Below the pieces are notes generated by a model. That model had not been told where the DNA came from. It saw only the letters and a program-made list of their open reading frames with translations, and searched no databases. Of a stretch of 64,000 nt of DNA, positions 22,835 through 36,700 are shown one piece after another. The number at the start of each line of letters is the position of its first letter. Position 1 is the stretch's first letter. This DNA is from Bimastos eiseni (Eukaryota; Annelida; Clitellata; Crassiclitellata; Lumbricidae): NCBI GenBank assembly GCA_959347315.1, contig OY365810.1, forward strand, positions 24,102,304 to 24,166,303, read 5' to 3'. The translations under genes and the position numbers were made by a program.

Positions 22835-22965
22835 GGTGGCCTAACTTGCGGGATCCTCCGTCCTTAATTGGGTCTCCGGTCCAATTGTAAATTTATTTTG
22901 TTATACAGATCTCACGTAAGTTGCACTTTGGATTGCCAAATAAACTTAAATGAATGAATGAAAAA
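22835..22965 (+). repeat. Dispersed repeat family 3
   Basis: CTAACTTGCGGGATCCTCCG, TCCTTAATTGGGTCTCC, TTGCACTTTGGATTGCCAAA, then AATAAACTTAAATGAATGAA. Best-preserved copy in the window, with a (GAAT)n-like tail. Confidence 0.7.
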
Positions 22966-23834
22966 CAATTTCTAGGAATGAACAATGGATTTCAAGAAAA
23001 GCTTACTTTTGAAAGTGTTGATAGAATAATTACCGCACAAGCGCCATAACCCAGCACAACTAAACATTTTAAAGAATTTAATGACATCTTTTCTTATTTT
23101 AATTTATTAAAGACACTGCGTATGAAACTATTATCAGAACAAAGACCTTCAAATAGTTGCAGTAGTGCAAATAGTGTTCGTCAATTTTTCATTAGCACTA
23201 TTTGCAGGCAAGCTTTACTAGACCAAGCAAATAACGTTAAGCAATGATGACAAAACAGAATTGGATGAAGGATATGTTCGTCGAGTCTTCCAAGTAGCTG
23301 GACCAATACATTCGGGAAATAGTCTTCATGCTAACGCTCAATGCAATCTTCATAGTTTTTAACCAGTAATTACACACATTCATCTCATTATTATTGATTT
23401 TTCGATTGACAGGACTAGCCTGCACTCACTATATTGCATAAACTGCAGTTGTTACAACTGCTGTAAACACAATTTATACGGTCCTAATATAAATGGGATT
23501 TCTTCCTGCTTCCATCAATGCTATTAGACTAAAAGTTATTGTTCTGGTTAAACACAGTATAAACTAAAGAATAATGCCAATGGTCCGTTGATGACAATAA
23601 ACACGGTGATGAGTTGGGAATAATAACGATGCGTGTCACTGTCGTCCTTCTCGCAGTGATGTTGACGACAATGTGACGACGACGAGGATGATGATCATGG
23701 TGATCATTATCATCCTCATGACTACGTCATGGAAAATCATGACCACCACAAATACTATTATGATGCACGACATAAAGGTCATGGAAGAGATGGCAGCATG
23801 AAGTGGAAACTGGTGCAATTAAACATTTAGTAGG

Positions 23835-23865
<31 letters not shown>

Positions 23866-24375
23866 ATATGCAAGAGCATTATACCTCGTACTTACTTGTT
23901 AATGTGAATTTAGTCGCAAGCCTGGGTTGGAGTATCAGCTTTCGGTGAAACCTGATTCTGCTATCTGACACGCGATCCTCTACACTTCAAGGCAGATATT
24001 GTGAACCCCAAACTTCCAAAGCGCCACTGAGAAGCTAATCGCAGGGCACAGCTTATTCTCGAGTGCTAAGTCGTGTCAGAGGGTTTTCCAGAGATGTCCA
24101 ATAGAGATCCGAGGCCGGTTGCCAAAAAGATCAGGAGAGGTGGCGCAAAAGGATATTGCTGTCGAGAGTTTCTGAAAATGTTACAACAGCCGTTCAAATA
24201 CACTGAGAACTGAAACCAAATGAAATCGTTGCAAATGAGATGACGATAATTATTCTGATGGACGAGATGTGAATTGCATCGGCGAAGTTATTAGGTATAA
24301 TAGTTGACATAATCAGGCATGCTGTCATTACATTATAATTCCTAACGACTTAACGTCTTTGGAAACTAAATGAAT
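22966..24375. other. No gene recognised
   Basis: AT-rich DNA with (TA)n at 23838-23870 and a GAT/GAC-rich patch at 23670-23710. The segment at 24012-24062 is a copy of dispersed family 4. Confidence 0.45.
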
Positions 24376-24379
24376 ATTC

Positions 24380-24460
24380 ATTATTCATTCATCAAGAAAA
24401 ATTATATAGCGCCCCTTCCAGGTTAATACTCAGGAGCGCTCCCGACTCAATCCCGGCTGA
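24380..24460 (-). mobile_element. Short element tail copy (GGGGCGCTATATAA)
   Basis: Minus-strand GGGAGCGCTCCTGAGTATTA, then AACCTGGAAGGGGCGCTAT and a TGAATGAATAATGAAT end. Only the 3' half of the family seen at 40145 is present. Confidence 0.65.
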
Positions 24461-27350
24461 ATAGAAAATTCTTAAGGCTACTGTAAAATGCATCTGAATG
24501 AACCCTAGGCATAAGACGCAATGATGATGACGGCCCATTCCATGCCATTGAGTCAACGACAGAGAAAGCGCGATGCTATCTAATTATAGTTTAGGTACGG
24601 GACTAAGGAGTTCACCCTGCGTGGAAGAGCGGAGAGCACGCATCCAAACACAGAATGGTATACGGTCGAAGTTCCATATACGACCTCGCCTACCTTTCTA
24701 ATATCGTGGTGGCTTTCTGTTTCTTTTATAGGCCTAATATTATTTAACCGTAAATTAGTCCGCCTGAGTATGAAACCATTCGTATCCGAGTTCGTCGGAC
24801 TTACGCTATGGAGATCTGAAACTCATCAACGTTATTTATTTTAAAATGTAGGTGCCATATTATGTTTTTATATGCTTTATTATTCAACCATCGAGTTTGC
24901 GGTCGGGGTTAAAATGCCGGAGTCCACCACATACAACGGACGACTCTGTTTCAACCTGTGAGTATACAAGGACACAATTTTCGGCTGCATATTTTAGCGA
25001 GCGCGTTACACCAGAATCCTTCAATGTTGGGTCATATCTGTATTTTTACAAAAAACACCAGTTGTATAGTATAAGCTGTTGTGCATAAGAGTTTATGTAC
25101 GGTTAATTGTAAAAAACACTCATGCCTATTGTCATTCACACTCATGCCCATTGTGACCGTGAGTATGTGCTTAAAATAATTAATTATAATATTCGGTTGG
25201 TAAATAATTATTCTTTACCAACCGAATCCATTTAGACGTCGCTGTAGACTAACACGCCCAAATCCAGAGCTGATCTTAACGCAGGATGATTAGGAGTTTC
25301 CGGCAGAGGTTTTGAAACTGTCATTAGGTCTAACTGGCGGGTATTGGTTGAATAAAATACACAGGCAAAAAGAACGAAGGACGTGGGTTCGATACCCGAA
25401 AACTCCAAAAGATGAGCTGTAAATTCCTACTATTCATATGAGTTTCAAGGTATATATTTGAAATTCATTTGGATCGCTTATGACCTAGGCCCTACTTCTT
25501 TCTAAATAATTATTGCGCGTAGTTATAGCGCTTAGGCCTCTGTGGCACATTTTGCGGATATGGTAGTGGTGTAAGCCTATCGGTTACTAACTGCGCGCAT
25601 TTTAAAAACCTGAGCTATTTCAGACACAAGTGCACAGTATACAGTGGCACTTGTAGCAGATCTGTATCATCTGCAATTGTGCTCAATACTAGGCGTCTAA
25701 TCGCACAATTTCACCAGACTGCTAGATAGGTCTGCCACCATACGATGGGGCGGCACACTAATGCTTCGCAGCGCCTTTCAGAGTTCCACGCGCCACCACT
25801 GAGAGGGTGATAGTGAACTATTTTTGCGATCATGAAACGTTGAGAGCGAAGTCAAAAGAGTGCGAACTTGCACGGAGTTGAACTGCATTAGATGAATTGT
25901 AAGAAGGACATTTATAATCTAGTCATTCGGGCGTTTCTCTAGTAAAAGGATTTCAATGAAGAAATGCTGTGTCGTAGTCATGGATAATTTTCTGAACATC
26001 TTTCGTCATACATTTGCGCAAGAGTACTACTGTCTGTATAGACTCGCGACATTTGATATCCGTTGCGTGCATGAAGTTCGTCGAAACTCACCTCAATCTA
26101 TACGACAGTGATGACTCATCACGGAATGGCCATAGTCATTTAATCACCTATCTGCTCTAGTGTGGGAATTTCTTTCGGAATCATTATCATAACCAACTAC
26201 TACTGATGTCAATCGGAGCGTTTGTTTCGCCACTTTCATTTTCCATTTAAGATTAACTAAACAACTATAGTCTACCTGGAGGTACACGTATGATTGGTCT
26301 AAAGAAGTATATAGGCATATATATGTGCCTACATTATAGACACATATCATTACCAATCACCTACCATCAATCAGCCTATAAGCACCTCTACCTATCTGGG
26401 TCAACATGACTATTTTCAGCACACAATTTACTTTAGATTCCGGTATCTGGACATGTTTACTGTAGAAATGCCCAAACTGTCGACATTTACGAGACATGAG
26501 GCGAGGCCAATTTAGCATAGGCCTACATAATATCAGGCGCGTTGGCTGAAGACCCACGGCGTGACTAGGAACGCTCGCCAAATGGAACATTCGCGTTCGG
26601 AACATCATTGGGTAGAGCAACAGAGGCCAATTTTAGGAGTGAAGCGGCGCATCCGTTCAAAATTCAATTCCAGGCGTAGGTGCGCTGTAAAGCTGTAAAG
26701 CTGCGCTGTTAAATATACAGGCTTGCATGCTAAGTCATAAAACCTTACAAAACAGCTATCGATTTTGTTTGGGAAATCCCAACAACCCAACCACTATAAT
26801 ATATGGACCTAATTCTCTGTGGTTAAAAAGTCAAAAATTTCCGTTTACGACATACTGCGCGGTTTGCTTATGGTCTGAACTCTTTATCTAAGGAGTCCCT
26901 CTGTTTAGTTGTTTATCATGAGCGGAAATTAAGTCGAATTGTGTCTAGGTTTTCCAAAAATACAGCGCTAGTGCAAGCAGAATGTAAGAAGAATCTACTC
27001 ACGGTCGATTTCATAAGATTTTGAAACCGGTCTCTTGCTTTGACGAATCTGCTATGGAAGCGGTACGTTTCGAAATAGTATACATGCACGCTACCCCGTT
27101 TATTCTTGCAGCAGCTGCTGGTTCACTGTTGCTATGTTAGCAATGCTTTGTTTTGTCAACTACAGTAACACATTAGCTGTCGATAATATCAGGCATAAAA
27201 CAAAGCAAAAATCAATAGGCTTCAACTTCAATCAGACTGCACCAACATTTTCAGTACGCCGCCAGTCAGAGGTGATAGAGTATAATGCCTTATAATAAGG
27301 ACTTGTGAATGTTGCGGAGACTAACAGCCAGCTGCCTTAATTTTTCTTCA
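24461..27350. other. No gene recognised
   Basis: Holds the perfect hairpin at 25191-25227 and short ORFs without recognisable features. Confidence 0.45.
25191..25227. repeat. Perfect 14-bp hairpin
   Basis: ATTCGGTTGGTAAA (25191-25204) and its reverse complement (25214-25227) around a 9-base AT loop. No gene lies next to it. Confidence 0.85.
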
Positions 27351-27356
27351 TCATCA

Positions 27357-27935
27357 TCACACATCAACAGCACAGTGCCCGTAGATGTCCGATGCCATTT
27401 TTGTCAGGTTCTTCCACTGTTGTCTGTCGGAATTTAAGTGCGTCAGTTCCTTAAGTCGTCTGTTGCCCCAGTCAACAATATCACCCAGCCACACCCTGTG
27501 TGGACGACCTCTTTTGTTTGGACCCTCCATCCTGCCGAACATCACTGTTTTGATCTTTCTCTTACCATTCATTCGACAGATGTGGTTGAATAGCCCAGCT
27601 TTCTCTGAATGAGTCTGAATTGCCTTGCGCATCAGGTGACTATACTGTGGTAGATTCGTTTATGCAGCTCTTCGTTGCTAACTCTCAGTGTCCAGCCTAT
27701 TCTTTATTCTATTCTGTAGCATTTTCTCTTAAAGACCATGATTCCCTTATTTATATCTCTTGTTATTCCCATGTTTCACATCTGTGTATCATATTACTGA
27801 ACACACATGTTCGCAACGCACTTACTTTTGCTGCTAACTTTATGAATCTTCTCTCTCAAATCATGTCCGTAGCATTCTACAATTCAGATTGTACGCTATG
27901 TTGTTCCCCAAGGGTAAGTGAATTTTTCTAATTTC
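27357..27935 (-). pseudogene. LINE ORF2 C-terminal fragment
   Basis: The minus-strand frame at 27632-27357 reads LFNHICRMNGKRKIKTVMFG and then KRGRPHRVWLGDIVDW, the C-terminal motif (GH.CRM...R..G.PR..W.D.I..W) of many non-LTR ORF2 proteins. Upstream on the same strand, up to about 27935, other frames give MVFKRKCYRIE and TLRVSNEELHKRI, which precede that motif in intact elements. Stops separate the pieces. Confidence 0.75.
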
Positions 27936-28029
27936 TATATTTGGCCACAGAATGTTATCTTTCTAAGGAACTGCTCGATCCTTCTTTCATCACGAGCGCG
28001 GGTGAATCACTATCAATCAGGTGATACAT

Positions 28030-28365
28030 ACGTCAAGGAAGCAACCGTTGTCGTTTTGCCAGCTTCGTAATGGCAAGGCAGAGGTTGCCAGGGCCTCGTC
28101 CATATGCTTTTCCATTCCCAGATCGGAGCTTATGGAGGTCGAGTTTAACAACTTTTCTAGCAGTGACTGATAGCGTACTATGTTGAAGGCTTTGACAAAT
28201 CCATCGAAACCACCACAGCGAAATCATTGGTTAGCAACTTAGTGGAGATCAGTTGCTGGACTTCAAAGATGGCAGCCATGGTTGAGCCAAATGGCTTGAA
28301 TGCAGGTTGGTCTCTGTAAGGTTCTTGGCAATCAGAGATCGGTTGAGTGCCGGAAATGGACAATT
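28030..28365 (-). pseudogene. Non-LTR reverse transcriptase fragment (fingers/palm)
   Basis: The minus strand at 28363-28178 reads AFKPFGSTMAAIFEV and FAVVVSMDLSK. After a one-base deletion the next frame continues AFNIVRYQSLLEKL. Together they match the (Q)FAFRP.GSTTAA...VSLDFSKAFD...LL.KL block of non-LTR reverse transcriptases. The frameshift and isolation show an inactive remnant. Confidence 0.72.
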
Positions 28366-28369
28366 AGGA

Positions 28370-31300
28370 ATGAATGGGAATCGGCATTCAGATTGGTTGT
28401 GGCATATAATTATGCAAAAGCCAGCAATTAAAGAGAGCTTTTGCACAAGGCCGCTACTGAAAGTCTTCTATCTTCCGCCATTACAAAAGTGAAACTCAAA
28501 ATTATAAAACAGCCAACCAGCAAGATAACGCTTAAGCCTGTGTGCTATGCAATCAAGAATTTACACCACATTTTTCAATAGATACTACATGTAGTCTGGA
28601 TTAGTTGTTTAAAACAGGAACGAATTATTATTCCAAATAAATGCAAATCTAACCTGAAAACAATCAAAGCCACCTGCTGCTAGGTCCATCGAAGCGCTCG
28701 AAAGCAATGGAAATGCCCGGTTTAACATTAGCCTTAGGCGTATTAGGCCCAATAGGCCTTTAATTCTATTGGAGGTTACTTTGAGTACAGCAAGCATCAG
28801 ACATCTGAAGACAGGGCTTACCAAGAGACTGATCGACCCGTTCCTCATAATTTTATAAATATACAAATGAGAGGTGACTGACTTGCAATATTGCTAAGCT
28901 TCGTATGCTTTAGGTCTATTTATACATCTATACATGTCTATCAATCAATCAGTTAATCAATCAAGCGATCAATCAATCAATCAATTATCTCTGTTATTCG
29001 TTTATATAAAATAACAGTCAAGCTGGCATACTGTAGCCTATAAAATTAGAATAACAATGGGCGTTTTCTGTGCAGTTCAATAAGAGATAACTTCAAACTA
29101 AGATTAGGTCTATCTATTTCTGTGAATAAGCTGGTTCCCGAGACTTCGCTTTTGTGGGCGCTGTAGAAATGTTGAGATTACGATTACTTCTTTGAATAAT
29201 CGCTAATTCGCTACACTATAGACGAGACGGGGCATTAAGTTGCGGTCATCCTTAATTGGGGCAGTCTATCGGACTCTATCCATGGGCCCTGGCTCCTTGG
29301 ATGTGGCTTGTAGATTATACTTGTCAAAGGACTACCACGGACCAACTTACAAATAATAGTAATTTATTTATTACAATACTTGTTTACCAATAAATATGTC
29401 AAATATAACTTAGGTAGAATATAAAATTATGACGATTTTTTCTTTATGGACGCCTTCAGAACCTGGTGGACAGCCAGCAGCAAAGATCTACAGCGAAGGG
29501 CAGTTAGACCTCATAAGAATTCTATAACCACGATGCAGAGCTTAAACTGGATCATTTGCTACAAGAGAATCCAGTAGTTTTCTCCATTACTCTATACGGC
29601 CCCAGACATCTATAATGTAGAATTAAACATCTTTATTACTATAATTATAATTATACTAATCATTATTATTATTATTATCATTATTTTTGCCATTATTGAA
29701 TATTATAGGCACCATCGTCAATTAAAACTCTATACGACATATTTCATGGTGACAATAGGATTCATGGGCAACGACTACTTCCAGCACAAGATATATAAAT
29801 AACAACAACAACTTAAGTAGGTATTTGGTATATAATACAACGTCATTCCTGTACGTACAGTGTTTTTACATTCATTGCATAATCATCAATTTTAGCATAA
29901 TGCTATGAAATAACTATTTTAATTATCTAATTGCCTAGCACTGTCAATAGAACATAATTATATTTACTCTATAGCCTGTATGCTGTATACATTTCCATAA
30001 TCGTGAAACGGCTTGAATAAGAGTAGGCATACTATCACAGTGGACACTGTCATTCAAGTAAACTTGCAGTAGTTCTAGCCATAGTTGTTAAAAACGTTAA
30101 GAAATATTAAGAAACTGTAATTTGTCGGTTTTTTCACAGAAAAAAACGGGATAACTTAAAATAGGAAAATATAACAATATAACTGTGTTACATTTTAAAC
30201 TGCAGTTCAAAGTTATCAACTTTGTGCAATTTCATTTTTCATCAGCAAATACCAGAATTTTATTATCTAGCGCTGAGTGACATTTAGGCCTAATCTACAA
30301 CAATTGTTTTATTTTCTATGAGTTTAGTGCAATAAGAAATTGAGATATTAAGATTATTGAAAATTTGAAATAAATTATGATCAAAATTTATTTGTAAGCA
30401 TAGTTCCAAAGGTCCATGTTGATACAACTACACAAATGAAAATAAAACTATTATGAGTGTAGTATGCACCCAATTAAAACTTGTACTTATAATCTTTTTC
30501 TTATATAGGGGATTTGATATCCCTGGCGGCTGGTGTCAATCGTCTGACACGGAAATTGGGTTCTTAGAAATTGAATCATCTTTCAGGAAATTTATTTTTT
30601 TTCTTTGAAATTAAATTGACTTTCATGAATTTTATTTCTTGCCTTTTGCCATTTATTTTTTAGTGATGAAGTTGAAAACTGACGTTAATTAGCTGAATGC
30701 CTGTAAGCGCGTAGCAGAGTAATGGGGCATAAGAGATAAATAAAATCAAACGAAATAATAACAGACAGTAAATAAATGCATAAATAATGTAAAAATATAT
30801 AAACAGAAAAACGGGGTAAAAGGATATTGAAAAAATAAAAATCGATGAAAAACGGTTTTCACAATTATGATTTTAACATAGATTGCATTTCTTTTGAGCC
30901 ACGTAATACCCTGTAATATTTTGTAAATAGGCCTAAAGCTCTGTTGAGGTTTGAAATTAAATGAATGTGCGTCATATCATTCATATTCAAAAAGCTGCCA
31001 AATATCAGTCACATTAAACAAAAACTCTCACATAGATCCTCACCACGATACAATCCTAACCAATCGTTTTTTTTTTAACTTGCAATCGACAAAAATTATA
31101 ATAGTCTGGATTGACATTTAACAATAAAGACCCTTAGGCCTATAGGACTACCATATAGACTAAACATAGGTGACGTATGAAAAGTAAGACAGTAGACCTA
31201 CATTGGACTATAAGTCAACTTGAGCAACTTAACTAGTTAACTAACAAATACTAAGTAATGTAAGAGACAGACATGTTACGCGGAATGTTCATGTAGTTTG

Positions 31301-31700
31301 TTCTTAAATAAAGTGATACGTGTCAAGACACGCATTTCATTTGGGACATTCTTCCAACCACTAGTATACAGAGGAAACAGATAAATGCAAGTTTCGGGAT
31401 CAACAGAAAAGTTAACGAAGCGCATGAGAAGATTTTTATCCTAACAGGAATGTGGACGATGCAGTTCTTAAATATATAAAGATCTAATACACCCTAGTAT
31501 TAATAGTGAGATGGTTATTGCTCAAGATCACATTTGTTGGTCTCGATCTCCTCTGTTTCCACCGATCTAATCTGTTGTCACAACGTTGGCACTTCAACGT
31601 CGAGAAATCGCAAGTCAAGCTCCTTTTCCTTTTATTGTCGAAGCTTCGACGATGTCACGTAATCTCCATGTATCACGCTGTCAAGAAACCACCATGAATC
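28370..31700. other. No gene recognised, very AT-rich
   Basis: Contains (TCAA)n-like sequence at 28937-28985 and a family 4 repeat at 29120. The rest is low-GC, unique-looking DNA. Confidence 0.45.
29120..29195 (+). repeat. Dispersed ~70-bp repeat family 4 (representative copy)
   Basis: Approximate consensus in parts: GTGAATAAGCTGGT, GCTTAGCTTTCGAGTGGCGC, TGTAGAAATTTTGAGATTAC. Further copies by eye: 36680-36755(+), 49165-49235(+), 54355-54430(+), 61940-62010(+), 24012-24062(-), 37835-37915(-) and 43795-43860(-). The ORF at 54309 runs through one of them. Confidence 0.65.
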
Positions 31701-32061
31701 GAATCACATGACCTGCCAGTCGATATGCCGTCACCAGATCATCAGAAGTATGTATTCTTCGTTGTGATGCTCGTTGTAAGACGCTGTGGGGCAATTATCA
31801 GGCATCCTCTTAAATGCGTCTTTCATGAAGCGTTGAACTGTCTGTCGTCCTTCGGACTTCCTTAGAGTAGAACCAGCGGGCACAGAGGCTATACAGACAA
31901 AAGACATAAGGAAAACAGGTACTAAAGTGAATGCATGAATGGGCACACGTCACTGTGATAGTCATCGTCATCGTTATTATATGGTTCTAATTGCATTATT
32001 ATTCATTTATTCAGAGTATTTATAAATAATATTGTTATTGCAACCCTTTTAGATGATACTT

Positions 32062-32265
32062 TTAGGCTTCCTCAGCATAGTCCCAGCTAAGCAGAACTTT
32101 TTTAATTAGTTGAAAAGGTCGCATGCAGAGTTGCTGGCTAAATTTGTGCTCTACCATTGACCTTAAAATGTTGTTCATGGCTTCGTGTGTTTTGGTGTTT
32201 TTAAGGGTGACAAAGTGGGCGTCATGTTCACTAACTCTATATTTCGTCTGATAACGCGCAATTAA
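32062..32265 (-). CDS. Unrecognised open segment, possible terminal exon
   Basis: The minus strand is open for about 70 codons from 32274 to a TAA at 32064-32062. It encodes a charged, protein-like sequence containing EHDAHFVTLKNTKTHEAM and MRPFQLIKKVLLSWDYAEEA. A CAG at 32268-32266 could be an acceptor, but its pyrimidine tract is poor. It lies downstream, in sense, of the TRAF-like gene at 33.7-37.1 kb, so it might be a later exon of that gene, an unrelated exon or an old transposon relic. It has no early Met, so simple ORF finding misses it. I do not recognise the family. Confidence 0.3.
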   Translation of the reverse strand, partial: LIARYQTKYRVSEHDAHFVTLKNTKTHEAMNNILRSMVEHKFSQQLCMRPFQLIKKVLLSWDYAEEA

Positions 32266-33746
32266 CTGATAGGTTTATCTTGTATTGACTTATGACTGAC
32301 CTTGAACAGTACCGTGCTAACGTTCGGGGAGTTGACGCTCAAGGTCATATCACTTGAGAACTATCAGATAGAGGCGACAACCTACGTCTAAGAAATAACC
32401 TGAAAAGATTTGTTTTACAGTGTTTGGCTAATGACAAGTGGTTCTGTTTCCGTCTACTTTTTCCCTTGAGGAGGAAGTAGTGCAGTTATCCTTCGGTCAA
32501 CCCTCCGCACCCTTGTCATGGAGCGATTCGGTGCCCAGCTCCAGCACTACTATGCGGGCACACCGCGTTTTTGTGTATTAAAGAGTTCTCATATGTGTAC
32601 ACTCTAGTACATATAAAATACTCCTCAATTCCCAATACGAGTCTATGTCATCCACAGGAGACATTTTCAAGCGATCTAAAGTGGGACACATTTAGGTGTG
32701 TTAGATTGCCACGCTTAGCATCCCTGCGATGTTCTAGATTCTAGAAGGTACCAAATAAATAGTCTCGTATAATAAAAGCCAGCAGACTGACATGTACTGT
32801 ATGCATACATGCTTGTATACACGCAAAAACATACATGAGCTCATGTACATGCACGTTTTTTTACGTATTTTATATGTTAATCAACTATTTATACTACAGA
32901 ACATACTATACGTGTATGTATGTATTGTATGTTATTAGGCAAGGTAATATATGTATTTTTATGTGCGTTTTTAGCCGTGTATGTATACATGTAAGCATGT
33001 ATGTTTTAGAGAGAAATTATATGCCTACTAACCTCAACTAACTTCTGGAACAGTTATATTGATGACTCTGAAACAGTACAGCCCACACGTAGTAAGTCAT
33101 TTATTAAGAAATTCCACTTGCCAATTTTCAATTCAATCTCGTTTATTGCAGCCATAGCAAACGGCATATGCAGTTTAAAAAAAACTGTATTGCAAAAACT
33201 GTATTGCAAAACAGTGTGATATATAGGCTCAGGCCTAAGTTTTAACACTGTCATGAAGTAGGTCACAGTGATGGACAATGTTGAGTGGCCATGAGTGTCT
33301 AAATCTAGCCAATTTAATATTTGAATTAAGGTCTATAGGTGCATGCAATTGTGAAGCTAATTATTGCTTTAAACTGAATAACTATTATGGTTTTTAAACC
33401 ACTCATTAACGCGTTAGGCCTACATGCGAGGATGTGAGGTGGATCGTGGATGATAAAACTAACGCATGTTAGACAGTTGAAGTTTATGCCAGACTATCAC
33501 CCTCTTTCGAATTCTTACAAACAAGAATTGCACGTATGCTTAGCACATGGATTTAACGCCAAAGCGTCAATCGAGGGAACTGATTGGACAGTCGTTCTGA
33601 TTGTATGCAATCACGCCAAAGAGCTTGTACTTGTAAATAACTTTTTATTCAAGTACACTTACTTATAGACTACTAGTATTGATAGTCGATACTCAAGAAA
33701 ATATTCATGGTTGCCCTTTGATGAGTTGAAACAAATTCATTCATAC

Positions 33747-36700
33747 CCTGTTGAAATCGCGAAGCTCTCCTCTCCACTGCTTACAGTATGGACAATCGAT
33801 TAGAAGCCGCTCTATGTCTTGCTTAATAGCCCTGTCCACGTAAAACTGCAACGGAAAGAATGATTAGTCAATTAATTAGAGTGTTGTTAGTTAGGTTGTC
33901 TGCTACCTCAGTATATATGTTTCCCATGCATCTGTAAGTATTAGGCTCATCCATGATATATCCTGCTCACTACTAACGTTGATCTGGTGTAGATGCGCGC
34001 CTATCAATATCCATTAAACGATCATCGACTCGCTTCACAAGTTTGATTCTGATCAGCATGAAATTTATTTCTGTTTCCTTTGAAACACACATGTGTAGAT
34101 GGGAATTAGATAACCACTATGCAGCGCCTCTGTTATGTTAACTGTCTTTTTGCATACATACAAGTCATACATACATGGTGCATAAATATATGCATAGTTA
34201 ATGCATTATATACATACATATAATGAGTAAGTAATCAACTGGAAGGGGCAAAGACTTGGTTCTTCTAAAAAATACAGTAGGCCTATAAATAGACTGTAAT
34301 ACGTGTATATGTATGCCAGTTACCGTGTTCAACATAAATTCCTGGTCGTCACAGCCTCGGCAAAACATTGACTCCTTGCGTACCGTCAATATTGGCTTTC
34401 TGGAAGCAAGAATTACACAATTCATCGTCATACATAGGGGCAGAGGGACAGTTGCTCCTGGATTTTGCAATAGTTCACAAAATCTACTTATTATCTTAGT
34501 TTAAAAAATGAATTATCCGATATTGTTAAAAGAACCTACCAAATATATAAAAACATTCAGAATTTTGACAGTTTTGCTTTATAAATAAACGTTCAGATGT
34601 CACTGAAACTGTAACGCTAACAACAGGCTCCGTATCATGCCAAGTGCTTTCCAAAGCGATGGCGGCTGTTGGGGCCAGAGGTGTAACAAGGCTTTAAAAA
34701 GTGGGGGGGGGGCATAATTTGAAAAATATTTTTGTTGCCCCCACCTTTTTGAATCCCCCCCCCCTAAATTTGAAAAATGGGGGCACAAATTATCTTGACA
34801 AAAGCCATCTAAAAAGCCATTGGAGAAACATAAAAAACCGATTTGGGGGTCAGACAGGGGGCGCACTTGGCACTAAACTCGTATCTCTATTGGACGACAG
34901 ATCATCTGCTGCAACTATTACTAAACCTGGTTGGTCGGGTCTTGGTGTCCCTAGCATAACGTCACATCACTCGAGGCGTACAGATAATGTTTGACTAGCG
35001 GCTGTTATGGCTAGGCCTTGTTAGTCTCATTGAATTACATTACTACAGTTATACCGCCTAGTAGATTGCGCCGTTCGTATCGGAATTGTCCCCTATTCAT
35101 GATCCGTGTCAACGAGTCGGTTCAGATCTTCAGCTGGTTCATGAATTTCTTGTCCATGGGTCGCAGAGGAGGAGGGGCAGGCGGCTCTAGCGTCTGCCTC
35201 GAGGTGTCGGGTTTCGTTGCTTGACACTTCGTTGATCTTTGCCTACTCCTCGCCGTCTGTATTGTATTGAGGCAGTCTGCCTCCGGCGAAACCCATTAAT
35301 GTCTCTCTTCTCAGGTTTCAGGTAGATGGTTTCATCCGTAGTCCTCCCACACCTCTGCTGTCGGTCGATGACTTTTATATAGCGCCATCGTCCAGAGTTT
35401 CGCGCGTGACACCAGTTGTGAAACGGGGAGGGCCGGTGCCCCCTCTGGTTCCCGATTGTTACACCTCTGGTTGGGACCGCCCTCACTCCTTAATCGAGAA
35501 AGCGGAGTGTCACAATAGATAGCATTTGGCGACCTCTCTAGTCCTCGTGCCAACAATTTAAAAGTTTGCCGCTGAAATAAATTCACGTGAAGGCCCATGA
35601 CTGAAATTCTGGTATTGGCATGGTCAATTGGTCATAGTGAGACGCTTTCTGGTGGTTATACTGTACAGGCTAGATATGGCAATCAGTCTACGCTAAGTAA
35701 GACGTAAGACAGGATTGTCTTTGGGGAATCACATATAGATATCAAAGGACTATATTAGGAAAGCAGTGGTCGTAAAGTCCTGTTGTGATTGGAACTGAAC
35801 TAATTATCAACAGAGAGTTTTATTCTCTATACAGAGTAACAGAGGCCCTGATGTAACATGAGACCTCAAGCTGCCAGTCAACCCTTCTCTGCGAGTTAAA
35901 CACTATAGCAGAGAATTATTGTTCTTTATATGTTATCACGGGCTGAGTCAGATGAAAACTCAGCCCCAGAAATAATAGACAACAGATGCCTTTTCTGTGG
36001 CATCGCAGTTTCCCAATGATGAAACGAGAAGTTTGAAATCTGCTCACCCGTCGTTTCCGATAGTATAGCTGGTATGACGAAGCGGGTATTCTAGTACCGT
36101 GGCATCTCTTCCATCGCGTTGTCGTATCCCGCCCCTGCAAACAACAAAAATGTTGTCAATCAGAATTTTTTAATAATGAGCAACCTCTGGTAATGAGCAT
36201 CTCTTTATAATTACATTAATCAACATCCATTCATGATCAGCAGCCTCTTATTTGCTACTGCGACTGTTGAGCAAATGCAACCTTTTTCTAAAACTGATGC
36301 TGAAGTGCTCTAATAGCTTTCTCAGATGTTGTGAAATTGCTTGTCAGGACCGCTGTAGTTTCTGCATCCAGGAATCTAAACAGTTTAGGCCCATTTTTAC
36401 TAATCCACCGTATTCTCTCTCGCAATGAACTGACTTTCTGATATTGATCTTACTACGACTTTGTTTTGATTGGTTAGTCATAAATTCACGTCGTATGCTG
36501 TCATTCATTCAGATTATTTATGTAGCGACTCTTGTAGATGAGTACATGTATAGAGGAGCTCTGACTTTGAGCCCAACGTCAGCGGAAGGAACAGTTTTTC
36601 CGTTTCAAGCGTCAATATAGATGACATGAAGAATTCTTATTGCTAAGACAATCGCGCTTATCCAAAGAGATACATCAGCGCCCGTGAATAAGCTAGTGCT

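Noticed and set aside
31731..31946. Candidate later exon of the TRAF-like gene (minus strand, after a TGTCTGTATAG acceptor)
   Set aside because: With the phase-0 exit of the exon at 33747-33845 it runs into a stop after eight codons, and no zinc-finger ligands are visible.
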